A stretch of 64,000 nt of DNA from Actinomadura craniellae (GCF_003289645.1 NZ_QLYX01000003.1:1-64000); one strand, 5' to 3'; shown: positions 22,532 to 33,311, numbered from the stretch's first letter. Numbers and translations are program-made. The notes: a model not told the origin generated them from the sequence alone.

Positions 22532-24448
22532 CTACAGCTCGGGTGGCGGGGACGCGGGGCGGTGGGCGTCCGGCGGGCCCCAGGGCAGGCCGTAGCGCTC
22601 GCAGACGCGGCGCAGCTCGCCCAGGTCGGGGGGCAGGGACACCCGGCGCAGCACCCGGCCGGCGGGGCTCCACACCACCAGCCGGGGCGGGCCCTCCTGG
22701 GAGTCGTCGATGCCGACCCCGCCGACCCCGGAACGCGCCTGCCGCCACGCCACCCGGCCCCGGCCGGTCACCACCGCGATCTCGGCCGCCGAGACGCGCA
22801 GCCGGTCGCGGTCGCGGTCGTAGCGCCAGGACCCGGCCAGCCCGACGAGCAGACCCAGCGGCGCGGCCCAGGCCAGGGTGGTGCCGAAGCCGCCGAGGTC
22901 GTCGCCCAGCCAGAGCGCGCCGAGCACCGCCACGACCTCGCACAGCAGGACGGTCGCCGCATACGCCAGCAGCCGGGAGCGGCGGGTCGCGTCCAGCGTC
23001 ACCCCGGAGTCGCCGGGCGGCGCCGGGTCGGGCGGCGGCGGGTCGGCGGACAGCGCGGAGACCGCGCCGTGGAACGCGGCGCTGAGGTAGGCGTCGTACT
23101 CCGCGTCGGTCACCGGCAGCCCGGCCCGCCGGGCGGAGTCGCGCAGGTCGGTACGGGAGATCCGCAGTGCCGACAGCGGTGCGGCGAAGAACTCGTCGCC
23201 GTCGGAGTCGTACACCCGCAGCCAGGCGTGCCCGGAGATGGTGAGCAGTTCCAGGCCGCCGATCCGGTCGTCGGGCATCCGCAGCACCACGTCGCCCGCG
23301 CCGTCAGCCCAGCCCAGCCCCTCGCCGTCCACCGTGAGCCGGCCGCCCGGCACCTGGGCGAAGATCTCGGGCAGTTCGTCGAGGCCGTACGCCGAGGGGC
23401 GCGGCACCCGCACGTCGGGGGAGACCACCCGGTAACCGCGCTCGTCCAGGGCGTGCGCGAGCTGGAACGGGTCGAGACCGCGCGCCGGCAGCCGGGCCAG
23501 CAGCCGCAGCCGGTGGTCGAAGGCCAGCGTGATCGCCGGGTCCCGCCCGCCCAGCGGGTCGGATCCGACCACCAGGGCGGCCGTCTCGACGGACCGCAGG
23601 GAGGGGCCGTCGGCCCGGCCGTACCGGATGCGCACCGCGTCCGGGCCGATCGTCCAGCGCACCGGGGTGTGGCGGGCCAGCCAGCGCTGGGTCAGCAGCA
23701 CCACCAGCAGCCCGGCCGCCGCCCAGCAGCCCGCGGTGATCCGGTCGGCGAGGTCGAGCGGCCCGGTCAGCGCCGCCCGGACGAGGCCGATACCGGCTAG
23801 CAGCCCGGCCAGGACGCCCAGCGCGGCGACCCGTCCGGGGCTCGGCTCGGTGGGCATGGACGCCAGTTCCACAGGAGCGCCCGGGCCGGCCGGGGCCGGT
23901 TCCAGCGTGTGCGCGGCGGCCAGCAGGTCGGCCTCCAGGTCGAGCAGGCGGCGCTCGGCGGCGCGGTCGGGCGGCGGGGTGCCGTCCTCGGTGCCGGCGG
24001 CGTCGCCGGTGAGCACGTGGATCGGGATGCCGAGCCGGCGGGCGGTCACGAAGAAGGACGCCGGGTCGAAACCCAGCCGGGTGAGTTTCCCCAGCGACAC
24101 CCGGCCGAACTTGTGGAACACGATGAGGGCGCCGTCGTCGACGGTCAGTGCCAGTTCGACGATCCGGGACCGCTCGTACCGGGTCAGCACCGTCCCGCCG
24201 GGGCCGACGCGTTCCAGGCCCGCCGCCGACAGCCGCCAGTACGGTCGGGGCCGGCGACCGCGCAGCGCGCCCAGCGCCCAGGGGGCGGCCGCCGCCGCGG
24301 CGACCAGCGCGGCCCACAGCCAGACCGGCCGGATCGGTAGCAGCGCGACCAGCAGGGTCAGCAGCGCGAACGGTCCGCCCGCCGCGGGGCGCCGGCGGCC
24401 GGCCGGCCGGGAATCATCACCGGACGACCCGACGAGCTCATGGTCCAC
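22532..24448 (-). CDS. Large membrane protein with four PH-like repeats
   Basis: A 638-residue protein I cannot assign to a named family. Three hydrophobic hairpins lie at about 27-60, 207-245 and 482-525. Between and after them are four similar beta-rich domains, each closing with a helix and a short strand. Compare WRLSAAGLERVGPGGTVLTRYERSRI...ARRLGIPI, WTIGPDAVRIRYG...LDERGYRV, LTVDGEGLGWADGAGDVVLRMPDDRI...ARRAGLPV and LRVSAAEIAVVTGRGRVAW...CERYGLPW. This pattern is like bacterial PH (bPH) domain proteins. A surface or membrane-sensing role is possible; no catalytic motif is visible. Confidence 0.75.
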   Translation of the reverse strand: MDHELVGSSGDDSRPAGRRRPAAGGPFALLTLLVALLPIRPVWLWAALVAAAAAAPWALGALRGRRPRPYWRLSAAGLERVGPGGTVLTRYERSRIVELALTVDDGALIVFHKFGRVSLGKLTRLGFDPASFFVTARRLGIPIHVLTGDAAGTEDGTPPPDRAAERRLLDLEADLLAAAHTLEPAPAGPGAPVELASMPTEPSPGRVAALGVLAGLLAGIGLVRAALTGPLDLADRITAGCWAAAGLLVVLLTQRWLARHTPVRWTIGPDAVRIRYGRADGPSLRSVETAALVVGSDPLGGRDPAITLAFDHRLRLLARLPARGLDPFQLAHALDERGYRVVSPDVRVPRPSAYGLDELPEIFAQVPGGRLTVDGEGLGWADGAGDVVLRMPDDRIGGLELLTISGHAWLRVYDSDGDEFFAAPLSALRISRTDLRDSARRAGLPVTDAEYDAYLSAAFHGAVSALSADPPPPDPAPPGDSGVTLDATRRSRLLAYAATVLLCEVVAVLGALWLGDDLGGFGTTLAWAAPLGLLVGLAGSWRYDRDRDRLRVSAAEIAVVTGRGRVAWRQARSGVGGVGIDDSQEGPPRLVVWSPAGRVLRRVSLPPDLGELRRVCERYGLPWGPPDAHRPASPPPEL

Positions 24449-24527
24449 GACTACAGATCCTCACACGAAATCAGCGTTTCGCTCCGCCTTCTTCTGTTCG
24501 TCGGAATCAACCGTGTGACCCGCCCGG

Positions 24528-25496
24528 TCATGCCCGCCGGCGGAACACGGCGTAGGCGAGGGCGGCGCCGACGGCGAGCGCGATGAAGAGGGCGTTCCGC
24601 CGGCCGTCGGTGTCCCGCAGCGCCGGGTCGGCCGGGGCCGCCACGCTGGACGGCGAGGGCCGCGGGGGCAGCGCCTCCGCGGGCAGCGCCACCCGGTAGA
24701 CGGGTTGCCCGGCCCCCTCCGAGCCGATCAGCAGCGACCGGCCGTCCGGCGTGTAGGTGATCGATTCACCCTGTTGCTGGCCCGGCAGCCACACCACCCG
24801 GAGGAGCTTGTCGGGGGCGGCGAAGACGTGCGCCGAGAAGTAGGTGCGGAGGGTGAACGTCCGCCCGTCGGGGGAGAACGCGCCGTCGGTGGCCATGGAC
24901 GGGGCGGAACCGACCTTGGTCAACGTGTTGGTCCGGTCGCTGCGCAGCCGGGCGGGCCCCCGGTACAGCGCCCCGCCGAACAGCTTGCTGGCGACGTACA
25001 ACCGCCCGGTGCCCGGATGGACCAGCAGCGCTTCGGCGTTGCGCGGCCCGTCGGCGTACCGCAGCCGGAACGTGGTGGGGCGCAGCGTCATGTCGCGCAG
25101 CCGGGCGGGCTCGGGCACCCGGTAGACGGTGATGTACGGCCAGACCCCGCCCAGGTTGTCGCCGATGTCGCCGACGTACAGGGACGGCCTGCCCCGCTCG
25201 TCCGGGCCGAGCGCGATCCCCTCCCAGTCACGGGCGGCGGCGCCCGCCAGGGTGAGCACGGCCCGGGTCCGGCCGTCGGGGCCGACGGCGAAGATCCGGG
25301 CCCCGGCGCCCGAGTCGTTGTGCGTGTAGACGACGCCGCGGTGCCGCAGGCTCGCCGCCAGCCCGCTGGACTCGGTGATCCGGGGGTCGGTGATGGTGAA
25401 GGCGACGGGCGGCTTGCCCGTGCCGGCCAGCGCCGGCGCGGCGGAACCCGTCAGCAGGCAGCAGACCCCCGTCAGGGCCCCGATCCGGCGGTACAC
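24528..25496 (-). CDS. Secreted, C-terminally anchored beta-propeller-like protein
   Basis: A 322-residue protein. An N-terminal signal peptide (YRRIGALTGVCCLLTGSAAPALAG) precedes blades with repeated strand patterns: ESSGLAASLRHRGVVYTHNDSGAGARIFAVGPDG, LYVGDIGDNLGGVWPYITVYRV, LYVASKLFGGALY, SITYTPDGRSLLIGSEGAG. A Pro/Ser linker and a C-terminal membrane helix with an RRRA tail (about 300-322) follow, so the protein is probably tethered outside the membrane. GTG 25496 is chosen because GGGAGGAG lies about 4 nt upstream and places the signal peptide at the N-terminus. The longer frame (to 25643) would bury it. Confidence 0.82.
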   Translation of the reverse strand: MYRRIGALTGVCCLLTGSAAPALAGTGKPPVAFTITDPRITESSGLAASLRHRGVVYTHNDSGAGARIFAVGPDGRTRAVLTLAGAAARDWEGIALGPDERGRPSLYVGDIGDNLGGVWPYITVYRVPEPARLRDMTLRPTTFRLRYADGPRNAEALLVHPGTGRLYVASKLFGGALYRGPARLRSDRTNTLTKVGSAPSMATDGAFSPDGRTFTLRTYFSAHVFAAPDKLLRVVWLPGQQQGESITYTPDGRSLLIGSEGAGQPVYRVALPAEALPPRPSPSSVAAPADPALRDTDGRRNALFIALAVGAALAYAVFRRRA

Positions 25497-25510
25497 CCCG
25501 CTCCTCCCGC

Positions 25511-25594
25511 TCAGTTGAGCAGCGCACCGACGACCACGGCCAGTATCAGCGCGGTCAGCACGGTGGGCAGCAGCCACTGGGGGGAGCGGTTCAC
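25511..25594 (-). CDS. 27-residue single-pass membrane peptide
   Basis: A very small frame: MNRSPQWLLPTVLTALILAV then VVGALLN. It begins at GTG 25594, has a single hydrophobic helix, and ends 14 bp before the GTG of the secreted propeller gene, whose ribosome-binding site follows its stop. Size, hydrophobicity and position before a secreted protein gene are typical of real actinomycete small membrane proteins, but no clear Shine-Dalgarno precedes it. Confidence 0.5.
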   Translation of the reverse strand: MNRSPQWLLPTVLTALILAVVVGALLN

Positions 25595-25650
25595 ACTCGC
25601 AGCCTATGCGTTCGGTGCGGGCGCCCGGGCCGGACGCCCGCACCCGGTGC

Positions 25651-26766
<1,116 letters not shown>

Positions 26767-26773
26767 CTACAGC

Positions 26774-27067
26774 CTAGTCAACCCCGGGGGTGGTTCTCCC
26801 GCGGGTCACCCGGTGTCGGACCAGCCGGAACACGAGTGTGGCGGCGGCGACCGCGCAGCCCAGCGCCAGTACCGCCGGGTATGCCCACGACCGTCCCGCG
26901 CGGTGGTCCGCCAGCGCAGCCGCGGCCGAGTCGTAGGCCAGCAGCGCCAGGGCCGCCGCCATGATCCAGCCGACGGCGCGCCGGGCGAGCGCGTCGCGCC
27001 GCCGGGCCCGTGCCTGCCGGGCTTCCTCGTAGCGCCGCAACTCCTCGGCGTCTGTTTCGTCCGACAC
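26774..27067 (-). CDS. Small two-helix membrane protein
   Basis: A 97-residue protein. Residues 1-30 are charged and helical (SDETDAEELRRYEEARQARARRRDALARR). Membrane segments lie at about 31-48 and 63-83. A basic tail follows. The start at GTG 27067 is immediately preceded by GGGAG, closer than usual. It ends 10 bp before the serC start on the same strand and is divergent from the receptor gene. No family recognised. Confidence 0.7.
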   Translation of the reverse strand: MSDETDAEELRRYEEARQARARRRDALARRAVGWIMAAALALLAYDSAAAALADHRAGRSWAYPAVLALGCAVAAATLVFRLVRHRVTRGRTTPGVD

Positions 27068-27125
27068 GCTCCCATGATGTCGATTGGGTGTTGTATGGAC
27101 CAGATCAACTGAACGGGAGGGCGGC

Positions 27126-29885
27126 GTGGGCTCCAGCGGCGAGGCGCAGTCCGAGGCCAGGCTCGAAGCCCTGCTCGGGGTCTTCGAGCGGATGCGGGAG
27201 CGCCCGCCGCGCCGCACGGGTGACCGGTTGCGGCCACTGCTGGTAACGATCGGCTCGGCCCGCGACAACCGGAGCGTGACCCACCAGCTGGTCGAGCGGT
27301 GCCGAGAGGTCACCGGCCCCTGCAGCCACGTCCAGGCGGGCGACCCGCTGGAGGACGTCCCGCTGCTGCTGCGGCACATCAGCCGGGAACTGGCCGACGC
27401 CAAGCCCAGGTTCGAGCCCGCCCTGCGGTTCCCGCTGCTCAGCCTGGCGCTGTGGTTCCTGGAACTGCGCCGGATGCGGCTGCGGCAGGCGGCCGGGGAG
27501 AGCGCCGACGGCCTCGCGTCGGACTCGGCCCGCCGCAACTGGCAGCTCGCCGCCCAGCTGACCGCCGCGTCCGGCGCGAAGGCCCGGCGGGCCCTGCTGG
27601 CGGGCGGGATCCGGCGGCGCCGGCAACTGGTGCTGCCCGCGGCCGAGCCCGGCGGGCAGGGCCGGCTCGCCTCGATCCTGACCTACGTGGAGCAGCTGCT
27701 GCCCATCGGGGTGGCGCTGGTGGCACTGCTCAGCGCTACCGCGGCAAGCACCATCGACCTGGCCGCGGCCGGGCTGGCCGCCGGGTTCGGGCTGTCGTTC
27801 CTGGTCGGCGAGGTGGTGCGGCGGACCCGGGGCCGGGTCGGCTGGTGGCGGTACCGCTGGTTCCGCCACCAGTCCTGGGTGGGCGGCGCCGGGACCGACC
27901 TGCCGGGCTTCGCGCTGGACGTGTTCTTCCGCCCCGAGCGGAACTCCGACGAAGAGCTCGAACTGCTGCTGGTCAACGCCTTCCTGGAGGACCTGCGGCA
28001 GGCGTACCGGCGCGACTGGCGCCGGGCCACCTGGGCGCGGGTGCGCCATCCGGTCGTGGTCATCGACGCCCTGCCTGAGGACCACAGCGCTCGGACCTTC
28101 GTCCGGCGGGTGGAGCGCGTCCGCCGGGACACCGAGCGCTTCGACCCGCTGCTGCTCGTGGTCGGGGTGGGCTCCCAGGCGCAGGCCGCCGAACTGGCCC
28201 GCAACGTCCGGGTACCGGTCGCCACGGACGAGCCGGCCGACCTGGCGGGGGTCGCCGCCGCCTGGGACGCCTACCAGGCCGACCGGCGGCGGGTCGCGGT
28301 GTTCGGCCCGCGCCGGGTGCTCCAGGCGGACGTGTCGGCCGGCGACGGCTCGGGCACCGACCCGGTGTACCGGCCCCGGCGCGTCCCGCTGCCCGCACAC
28401 CCCTTCGTGCCCTGGCTGGCGATGTCGGCGATCCTGGTCGCCTCGCTGGCGGTGATCGTCTACGAGGGTGTCCGGTTCTGCGACCCGCACTCGGTCTGGA
28501 AGGCGCCCAACGGCGAGTGCATCGGCATCACCGACGGCTCGCACGTCTTCAGCGAGCCCCGGCTGTCGGCGGTGGAGAAGTACATCGAGCAGCGCAACGA
28601 CGAGGTGATCCGGTCGGGCCGGCAATACGTCACGGTGATCTACCTGGGCGCGATGACCCTGGACCCCCGCTCGCCCAGCGGGCAGGCCGACCTCCAGGCG
28701 GGCACGCACGGCGAGCTCGTCGGCCTCGCGATCGCGCAGGAGCAGCACAACCGGGCCCGGGTCGGGCCCTCGGTGCGGGTACTGCTGGCCAACGCCGGAT
28801 CGCGGTTCCGGTACGCGACGCGGGTCGCCGAGGAGATCCGGGCGCGGGCGGCCGCGGACCGCTCGGTGGTGGCGGTGGTCGGGTTCGGCCAGAGCCGCCG
28901 GGAGACCTCGGCGGCCATCGAGGTGCTGACCCGGGCGGCGCTACCGATGATCGGGACCACCAACACCTACGACCAGACGGCCTGGCGCCCCGGCCAGTCC
29001 GACTACTCGCCGTACTACTTCCGGCTGGCCCCACCCAACCGGCGGCTCGCCGTGCACGCCGCGCACTGGGCCAGGACGGGCCGGACCGGCGCCCGCGCGA
29101 CCAGCGCCGAGGTGTTCTACGACGCCAGCCCCGACGACCTCTACAGCCGGAACCTGGCCGAGGACTTCCGCGCCGCGTTCGGCCGGAACGCCGTGCGGAT
29201 GCGGCCCTCGACCGCCCCCGCCGACGTGGCCGTCCGGGTCCGGCAGGCATGCGGGGAGCCCCGGCCCGCCGACGTCTTCTACTACGCGGGCCGCTCCGAC
29301 GAGTTCGACGCGTTCATCACGGCGCTGTCGGCCACCACCTGCGGCGGCGGCCGGCGGGTGGTGCTGGGCGGCGACGAGGTCACCAAGTACGTCAGCGACA
29401 ACGGAGCGGAGATCGGGCGCAACACCCGCATCCGGCTGTTCTTCACCCCGCTGGCGGCCCGCGAGGCGTTCGTGGAGAAATGGGTGGCCGACCAGCCCGC
29501 GCCGCGCTTCTACTCGGAGTTCGCGCCGATGGTCGACCGCCTGGTGGGCCGGGCGGCGCCGGCCAACACGCGGCCGTCCCTCACCCACGCCGCGCTGGCC
29601 TACGACGCCGGCCGGACGGTCATCGGCACGGTCCTCCAGCTCAGCGGCGAGCCGACCGCGCCGGCGGTGCTGGCCACGCTGATGGAGCCACCGAGCGGCC
29701 CGCCCGAGCAGGGCGCCAGCGGCGTGCTGCGCTTCCGCGGCCGGGCGAACGGCCACGACGTCGCGGACAAGCCGGTGCTGCTGGCGGCGGTGCAGCCGGA
29801 CGGCCGGCTGGTGGTCGACGCCGTCTGCGGCCGGCTGATCGACGCGCAGCCGCACGAGCAGGGCTGCCCGCCCCGGCAGGGGTGA
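27126..29885 (+). CDS. Membrane receptor: cytoplasmic NTPase-like region fused to a periplasmic-binding (LIVBP-type) sensor
   Basis: A 919-residue fusion. Residues 1-185 and about 236-420 form a cytoplasmic part with NTPase-like strands (RLRPLLVTIGSARDNRSVTHQLVERC at 34-59; HPVVVIDALPEDHSARTFVRRVERV near 308-332) but no Walker A. Two helices lie at about 191-235 and a third at 427-447. The rest (about 455-919) is extracellular and resembles type I periplasmic-binding proteins of branched-chain amino acid transporters: VIYLGAMTLDPRS, VVAVVGFGQSRRETSAAIEVLTRAALPMIGTTNT, YYFRLAPPNRRLAVHAA. No ABC transporter genes are adjacent, so signalling rather than uptake is inferred. GTG 27126 has GGGAGG 5-10 nt upstream. 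Confidence 0.82.
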   Translation: MGSSGEAQSEARLEALLGVFERMRERPPRRTGDRLRPLLVTIGSARDNRSVTHQLVERCREVTGPCSHVQAGDPLEDVPLLLRHISRELADAKPRFEPALRFPLLSLALWFLELRRMRLRQAAGESADGLASDSARRNWQLAAQLTAASGAKARRALLAGGIRRRRQLVLPAAEPGGQGRLASILTYVEQLLPIGVALVALLSATAASTIDLAAAGLAAGFGLSFLVGEVVRRTRGRVGWWRYRWFRHQSWVGGAGTDLPGFALDVFFRPERNSDEELELLLVNAFLEDLRQAYRRDWRRATWARVRHPVVVIDALPEDHSARTFVRRVERVRRDTERFDPLLLVVGVGSQAQAAELARNVRVPVATDEPADLAGVAAAWDAYQADRRRVAVFGPRRVLQADVSAGDGSGTDPVYRPRRVPLPAHPFVPWLAMSAILVASLAVIVYEGVRFCDPHSVWKAPNGECIGITDGSHVFSEPRLSAVEKYIEQRNDEVIRSGRQYVTVIYLGAMTLDPRSPSGQADLQAGTHGELVGLAIAQEQHNRARVGPSVRVLLANAGSRFRYATRVAEEIRARAAADRSVVAVVGFGQSRRETSAAIEVLTRAALPMIGTTNTYDQTAWRPGQSDYSPYYFRLAPPNRRLAVHAAHWARTGRTGARATSAEVFYDASPDDLYSRNLAEDFRAAFGRNAVRMRPSTAPADVAVRVRQACGEPRPADVFYYAGRSDEFDAFITALSATTCGGGRRVVLGGDEVTKYVSDNGAEIGRNTRIRLFFTPLAAREAFVEKWVADQPAPRFYSEFAPMVDRLVGRAAPANTRPSLTHAALAYDAGRTVIGTVLQLSGEPTAPAVLATLMEPPSGPPEQGASGVLRFRGRANGHDVADKPVLLAAVQPDGRLVVDAVCGRLIDAQPHEQGCPPRQG

Positions 29886-29892
29886 ACGCGAA

Positions 29893-29916
29893 GGCCCCCG
29901 GCGGGCGCCGGGGGCC
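29893..29916 (+). terminator. Terminator after the receptor gene
   Basis: A perfect 10-bp stem GGCCCCCGGC (29893-29902) and GCCGGGGGCC (29907-29916) with a 4-nt loop GGGC. It begins 7 bp after the receptor stop. citA converges from the other side, so it may serve both. The following 100 bp to the citA stop hold no gene. Confidence 0.75.
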
Positions 29917-30015
29917 GGAGGGCGCGGCTCAAGCCCTGCTTGCCAGCGTCCTCGCCTCCTTGCTCGCTACGCGAACCGCTCGTCCCTCACGGTCCACTCC
30001 GCTCGCTCGGTCGGC

Positions 30016-31125
30016 TCAAACGCCGCGCTTGAGGACGGCGTCGGCACCGGCGACGTCGGTGAGGGGGCGGGTGCCCGGGCCGGTGTACCGGGCGCTGGGG
30101 CGGACCAGCCGGCCGGTCTTCTTCTGCTCCAGGATGTGCGCCGCCCACCCGGCCGTCCGGCCGCAGGTGAACATGGCGGGCATCATCGCCGGGGGGACCT
30201 CGGCGAAGTCGAGCATGACCGCGGCCCAGAACTCGACGTTGGTCTCGATGGGGCGGTCGGGGCGGCGCTCGCGCAGCTCGGCCAGCGCGGCGTCCTCCAG
30301 GGCCTTGGCGGCCTCGAAGCGGGGGGCGCCCAGCTCCCGGGCGGTGCGGCGGAGCACCCGGGCGCGGGGGTCCTCGGCGCGGTAGACGCGGTGGCCGAAG
30401 CCCATCAGCCGGCCGCCCTCGTCGAGGATGTCGGTCACGACCTTGCGGGCGTCGCCGATCTGCTCGACGCGCTCGATCATCGGGAGCACCCGGGCGGGGG
30501 CGCCGCCGTGCAGCGGGCCGGACATCGCGCCGATCGCGCCGGAGATGGCGGCGGCCACGTCGGCCCCGGTGGAGGCGATCACCCGGGCGGTGAAGGTGGA
30601 GGCGTTCATGCCGTGCTCGGCCGCGGACACCCAGTACGCGTCGATCGCCTTGACGTGCTGCGGGTCGGGCTCGCCACGCCAGCGGATCATGAAACGCTCG
30701 GTGATGGTCCGGCCCTCGTTGATGCGCTGCTGCGACACCATCGGCAGCCCCACCCCGCGCGCGGACTGCGCGACGAACGACAGCGCCGTCACGGAGACGC
30801 GGGCCAGGTCGGCGCGGGCCTCCTCGTCGCTGATGTCGAGCAGGGGACGCATCCCGTAGGAGGGCGCCAGGATCGGGAGCGCGCTCTGCACGTCGACGCG
30901 CACGTCACCGGAGTTGACCGGCAGCACGTGCGGCTCCGCCGGGGCCAGGCCCGGGTCGAAGCTGTCGTCGACGAGCAGTCCCCAGGCGTCGCCGAAGGAG
31001 ACGCGGCCGACGAGGTCTTCGATGTCGACCCCCCGGTAACGGAGGGCCCCACCCTCCTTGTCCGGTTCCGCGATCTCGGTTTCGAAGGCGACCACGCCCT
31101 CAAGCCCGGGTTTGAAGTCGGACAT
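30016..31125 (-). CDS. citA: Citrate synthase 2
   Basis: A 369-residue citrate synthase of the short actinobacterial type 2 form. Active-site segments are EHGMNASTFTARVIASTGAD, GPLHGGAPARVLPMI, GFGHRVYRAEDPRARVLR and the aspartate region NVEFWAAVMLDFAEVPPAMM. It condenses acetyl-CoA with oxaloacetate to enter the TCA cycle. The ATG at 31125 (MSDFKPGLEGVVAFET) has AGGA 6-7 nt upstream; a frame extending to 31173 has no comparable site. Divergent from pdxH. Mycobacterial citA also lies near serC. Confidence 0.95.
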   Translation of the reverse strand: MSDFKPGLEGVVAFETEIAEPDKEGGALRYRGVDIEDLVGRVSFGDAWGLLVDDSFDPGLAPAEPHVLPVNSGDVRVDVQSALPILAPSYGMRPLLDISDEEARADLARVSVTALSFVAQSARGVGLPMVSQQRINEGRTITERFMIRWRGEPDPQHVKAIDAYWVSAAEHGMNASTFTARVIASTGADVAAAISGAIGAMSGPLHGGAPARVLPMIERVEQIGDARKVVTDILDEGGRLMGFGHRVYRAEDPRARVLRRTARELGAPRFEAAKALEDAALAELRERRPDRPIETNVEFWAAVMLDFAEVPPAMMPAMFTCGRTAGWAAHILEQKKTGRLVRPSARYTGPGTRPLTDVAGADAVLKRGV

Positions 31126-31250
31126 GATACGTCCTGCCTTTCGTCCGCAGGGTGATAAGGCGGTGTTGTTCATTGAACCCTGTCCCCGTTACCGCTGAGT
31201 ACCCAGGCCCCTGTGATACTGACAATGCCCAGGTGAGAGGCTTCGTCACT

Positions 31251-31907
31251 GTGCAGCGACCTACGTCCGATTCGGCCGGGTTTCGCCGATCTTACGAGGG
31301 TGCCGGTCTGTCCGAGTCGGCGCTCCCCGCCGAACCGTTCTCCCAGTTCAGCGAGTGGTTCATCGACGCCGTCGGGGCCGGCCTGCCCGAGCCGAACGCC
31401 ATGGTGCTCGCGACGGCCACGCCGGACGGCGTGCCGAGCGCGCGGACCGTCCTCCTCAAGGGGCACGGGCCGGACGGCTTCCGTTTCTTCACCAACCACA
31501 CCTCCCGCAAGGGACGGGACCTGGCGGCCAACCCGCGAGCGGCACTGGTCTTCCCCTGGCACCAGCTGTCCCGCCAGGTGGTGGTGAACGGCGAGGTCAC
31601 GCCGCTGAGCCGGGAGGAGTCCGCCGCCTACTTCCGGTCCCGCCCGCCCGGCTCCCGGCTGGGCGCGTGGGCCAGCGAGCGCCAGTCGGCGGTGATCGCC
31701 GCACGGGACGAACTGGTGGACCAGTACGCCGCGGCGGCCGAGCGGTGGCCGGACCCGGACGGCATCCCGCTGCCGGACTTCTGGGGCGGGTTCCTCGTCG
31801 TGCCGGAGACGGTCGAGTTCTGGCAGGGCCGGCCCGACCGGCTGCACGACCGGCTGCGCTACCGCCGGGAGGGGCGTGGCTGGACGATCGAAAGGCTCTC
31901 TCCTTGA
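31251..31907 (+). CDS. pdxH: Pyridoxamine 5'-phosphate oxidase
   Basis: A 218-residue FMN enzyme that oxidises PNP or PMP to PLP. Characteristic blocks are [72 protein letters not shown] (substrate loop), and the C-terminal [34 protein letters not shown] is the cofactor of SerC encoded nearby. GTG 31251 is favoured (GAGAGG about 10 nt upstream). Its stop overlaps the next gene's TTG start. Confidence 0.95.
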   Translation: MQRPTSDSAGFRRSYEGAGLSESALPAEPFSQFSEWFIDAVGAGLPEPNAMVLATATPDGVPSARTVLLKGHGPDGFRFFTNHTSRKGRDLAANPRAALVFPWHQLSRQVVVNGEVTPLSREESAAYFRSRPPGSRLGAWASERQSAVIAARDELVDQYAAAAERWPDPDGIPLPDFWGGFLVVPETVEFWQGRPDRLHDRLRYRREGRGWTIERLSP

Positions 31908-33163
31908 CGCTCGCTCCCCCGCGCTGGCGCCGGCTGGCGATCGACCCCCGTCCGCTGGCCCACCCCGCGTTCCGGCGGCTCTGGATCGGCCAGGGGGTCT
32001 CCTTCATCGGCTTCCAGATCACCGCGGTGGCGGTGCCGGTCCAGGTCTACGACATGACCCGCTCGTCGCTGTGGGTCGGCATGCTGGGCGTGGTCAACCT
32101 GGTGCCGCTGATCGTCTTCGGGCTCTGGGGCGGCGCGGTCGCCGACCACATGGACCGCCGCCGCCTGCTGCTCGTGGCGTCGTGGGTGGCGTGGGTCTCG
32201 ACGCTGCTGCTGCTCGTCCAGGCGCTGCTGGGCCTGCACAACCTCCCGCTGATCATGGCCGTGGTGGCGATCCAGGCCACCGGGTTCGCCATCTCCTCGC
32301 CGACCCGGGGCGCGATCATTCCCCGGCTGATCGAGAAGGAGCAGGTCGCCGCCGCCAACACCCTCACCTACACCGCCAGCCAGGTCGGCATCCTGGCCGG
32401 CCCGCTGCTGGCCGGGGTGGTGCTGGCCCGCTGGGACTACTCGGTGGCCTACGCGCTGGACGCCGTGCTGTTCACCGTCGGCCTGTACGCGGCGCTGCGG
32501 CTGCCGCCGGTCCCGCCGCTGGGGGGGACGACGGGCCGGCCCGGGCTGCGCTCGGTGTTCGAGGGGCTGCGCTACCTGGCCACCCAGCCCGTGCTGATGA
32601 TGTCGTTCGTCGTCGACATCATCGCGATGGGCGTGGCGATGCCCCGGGCGCTCTTCCCCGAACTGGCCGAGACCCAGTACGGCGGCGGGGAGGCGGTCGG
32701 CTGGCTGTTCGCCGCCATCGCGATCGGCGGGGTGGCGGGCGGCGTGCTCTCCGGCTGGATCGGGCGGGTGCACCGGCAGGGGGTGGCGCTGGTCGGCTCG
32801 ATCGTGATCTGGGGGCTGGCGGTCGCCGCCGCCGGGCTCGCGCACAGCCTGTGGCTGGCGGTGGCCCTGCTGGCGGTCGCCGGCGCGGCCGACCTGGTCT
32901 CGGCGGTGTTCCGCCAGTCGATGCTCCAGACGTACGCGCCCGACGAGATGCGCGGCCGGCTGCAGGGCGTCTTCGTGGTGGTCGTGGCGGGCGGGCCGCG
33001 GCTGGGCGACCTGCGGGCCGGGGCGACCGCCGCTGTGACGGGGGCGACCGTGTCCTGGGTGGGCGGCGGGCTGGCCTGCGCGATTCTTGTGGTGGTGGTC
33101 GCGCTGTGCGTCCCGGCGCTGCTGCGCTACGACACCCGGACGGCCGGACCCGGCAAGCCCTGA
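31904..33163 (+). CDS. MFS transporter (MFS_3/EntS-like)
   Basis: A 419-residue 12-helix transporter ([33 protein letters not shown] at the start; [13 protein letters not shown] in loop 2-3). It starts at TTG 31904, overlapping the pdxH stop as TTGA, so it is translationally coupled to pdxH. Family relatives export siderophores, drugs or vitamins. Because the genes are coupled, export or import of a B6-related compound is conceivable but unproven. Similar to the exporter at 18202. Confidence 0.88.
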   Translation: MTLAPPRWRRLAIDPRPLAHPAFRRLWIGQGVSFIGFQITAVAVPVQVYDMTRSSLWVGMLGVVNLVPLIVFGLWGGAVADHMDRRRLLLVASWVAWVSTLLLLVQALLGLHNLPLIMAVVAIQATGFAISSPTRGAIIPRLIEKEQVAAANTLTYTASQVGILAGPLLAGVVLARWDYSVAYALDAVLFTVGLYAALRLPPVPPLGGTTGRPGLRSVFEGLRYLATQPVLMMSFVVDIIAMGVAMPRALFPELAETQYGGGEAVGWLFAAIAIGGVAGGVLSGWIGRVHRQGVALVGSIVIWGLAVAAAGLAHSLWLAVALLAVAGAADLVSAVFRQSMLQTYAPDEMRGRLQGVFVVVVAGGPRLGDLRAGATAAVTGATVSWVGGGLACAILVVVVALCVPALLRYDTRTAGPGKP

Positions 33164-33208
33164 ACTCCCGAACCGCCACCCGCGGGAAGAAGTATCGGCC
33201 ATGATGTG

Positions 33209-33248
33209 TTGACGCGTACCCGGGGTCCATCAGGTATCACACCGATAC
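33209..33248 (+). promoter_or_regulatory. Candidate promoter with dyad upstream of ideR
   Basis: TTGACG at 33209-33214 resembles a -35 box; a weak -10 lies around GGTATCAC. Overlapping it is an inverted repeat GTATC-ACACC-GATAC (33234-33248), about 65 bp before the ideR start. It does not match the known IdeR iron box, so the regulator binding it, if any, is unknown. Confidence 0.35.
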
Positions 33249-33311
33249 GCGTGGTCGCCAGTGCCGAGCGTCCCGAGGAAGTAGACTCGGAAAGCGAGAC
33301 TGGAGGGAGCT

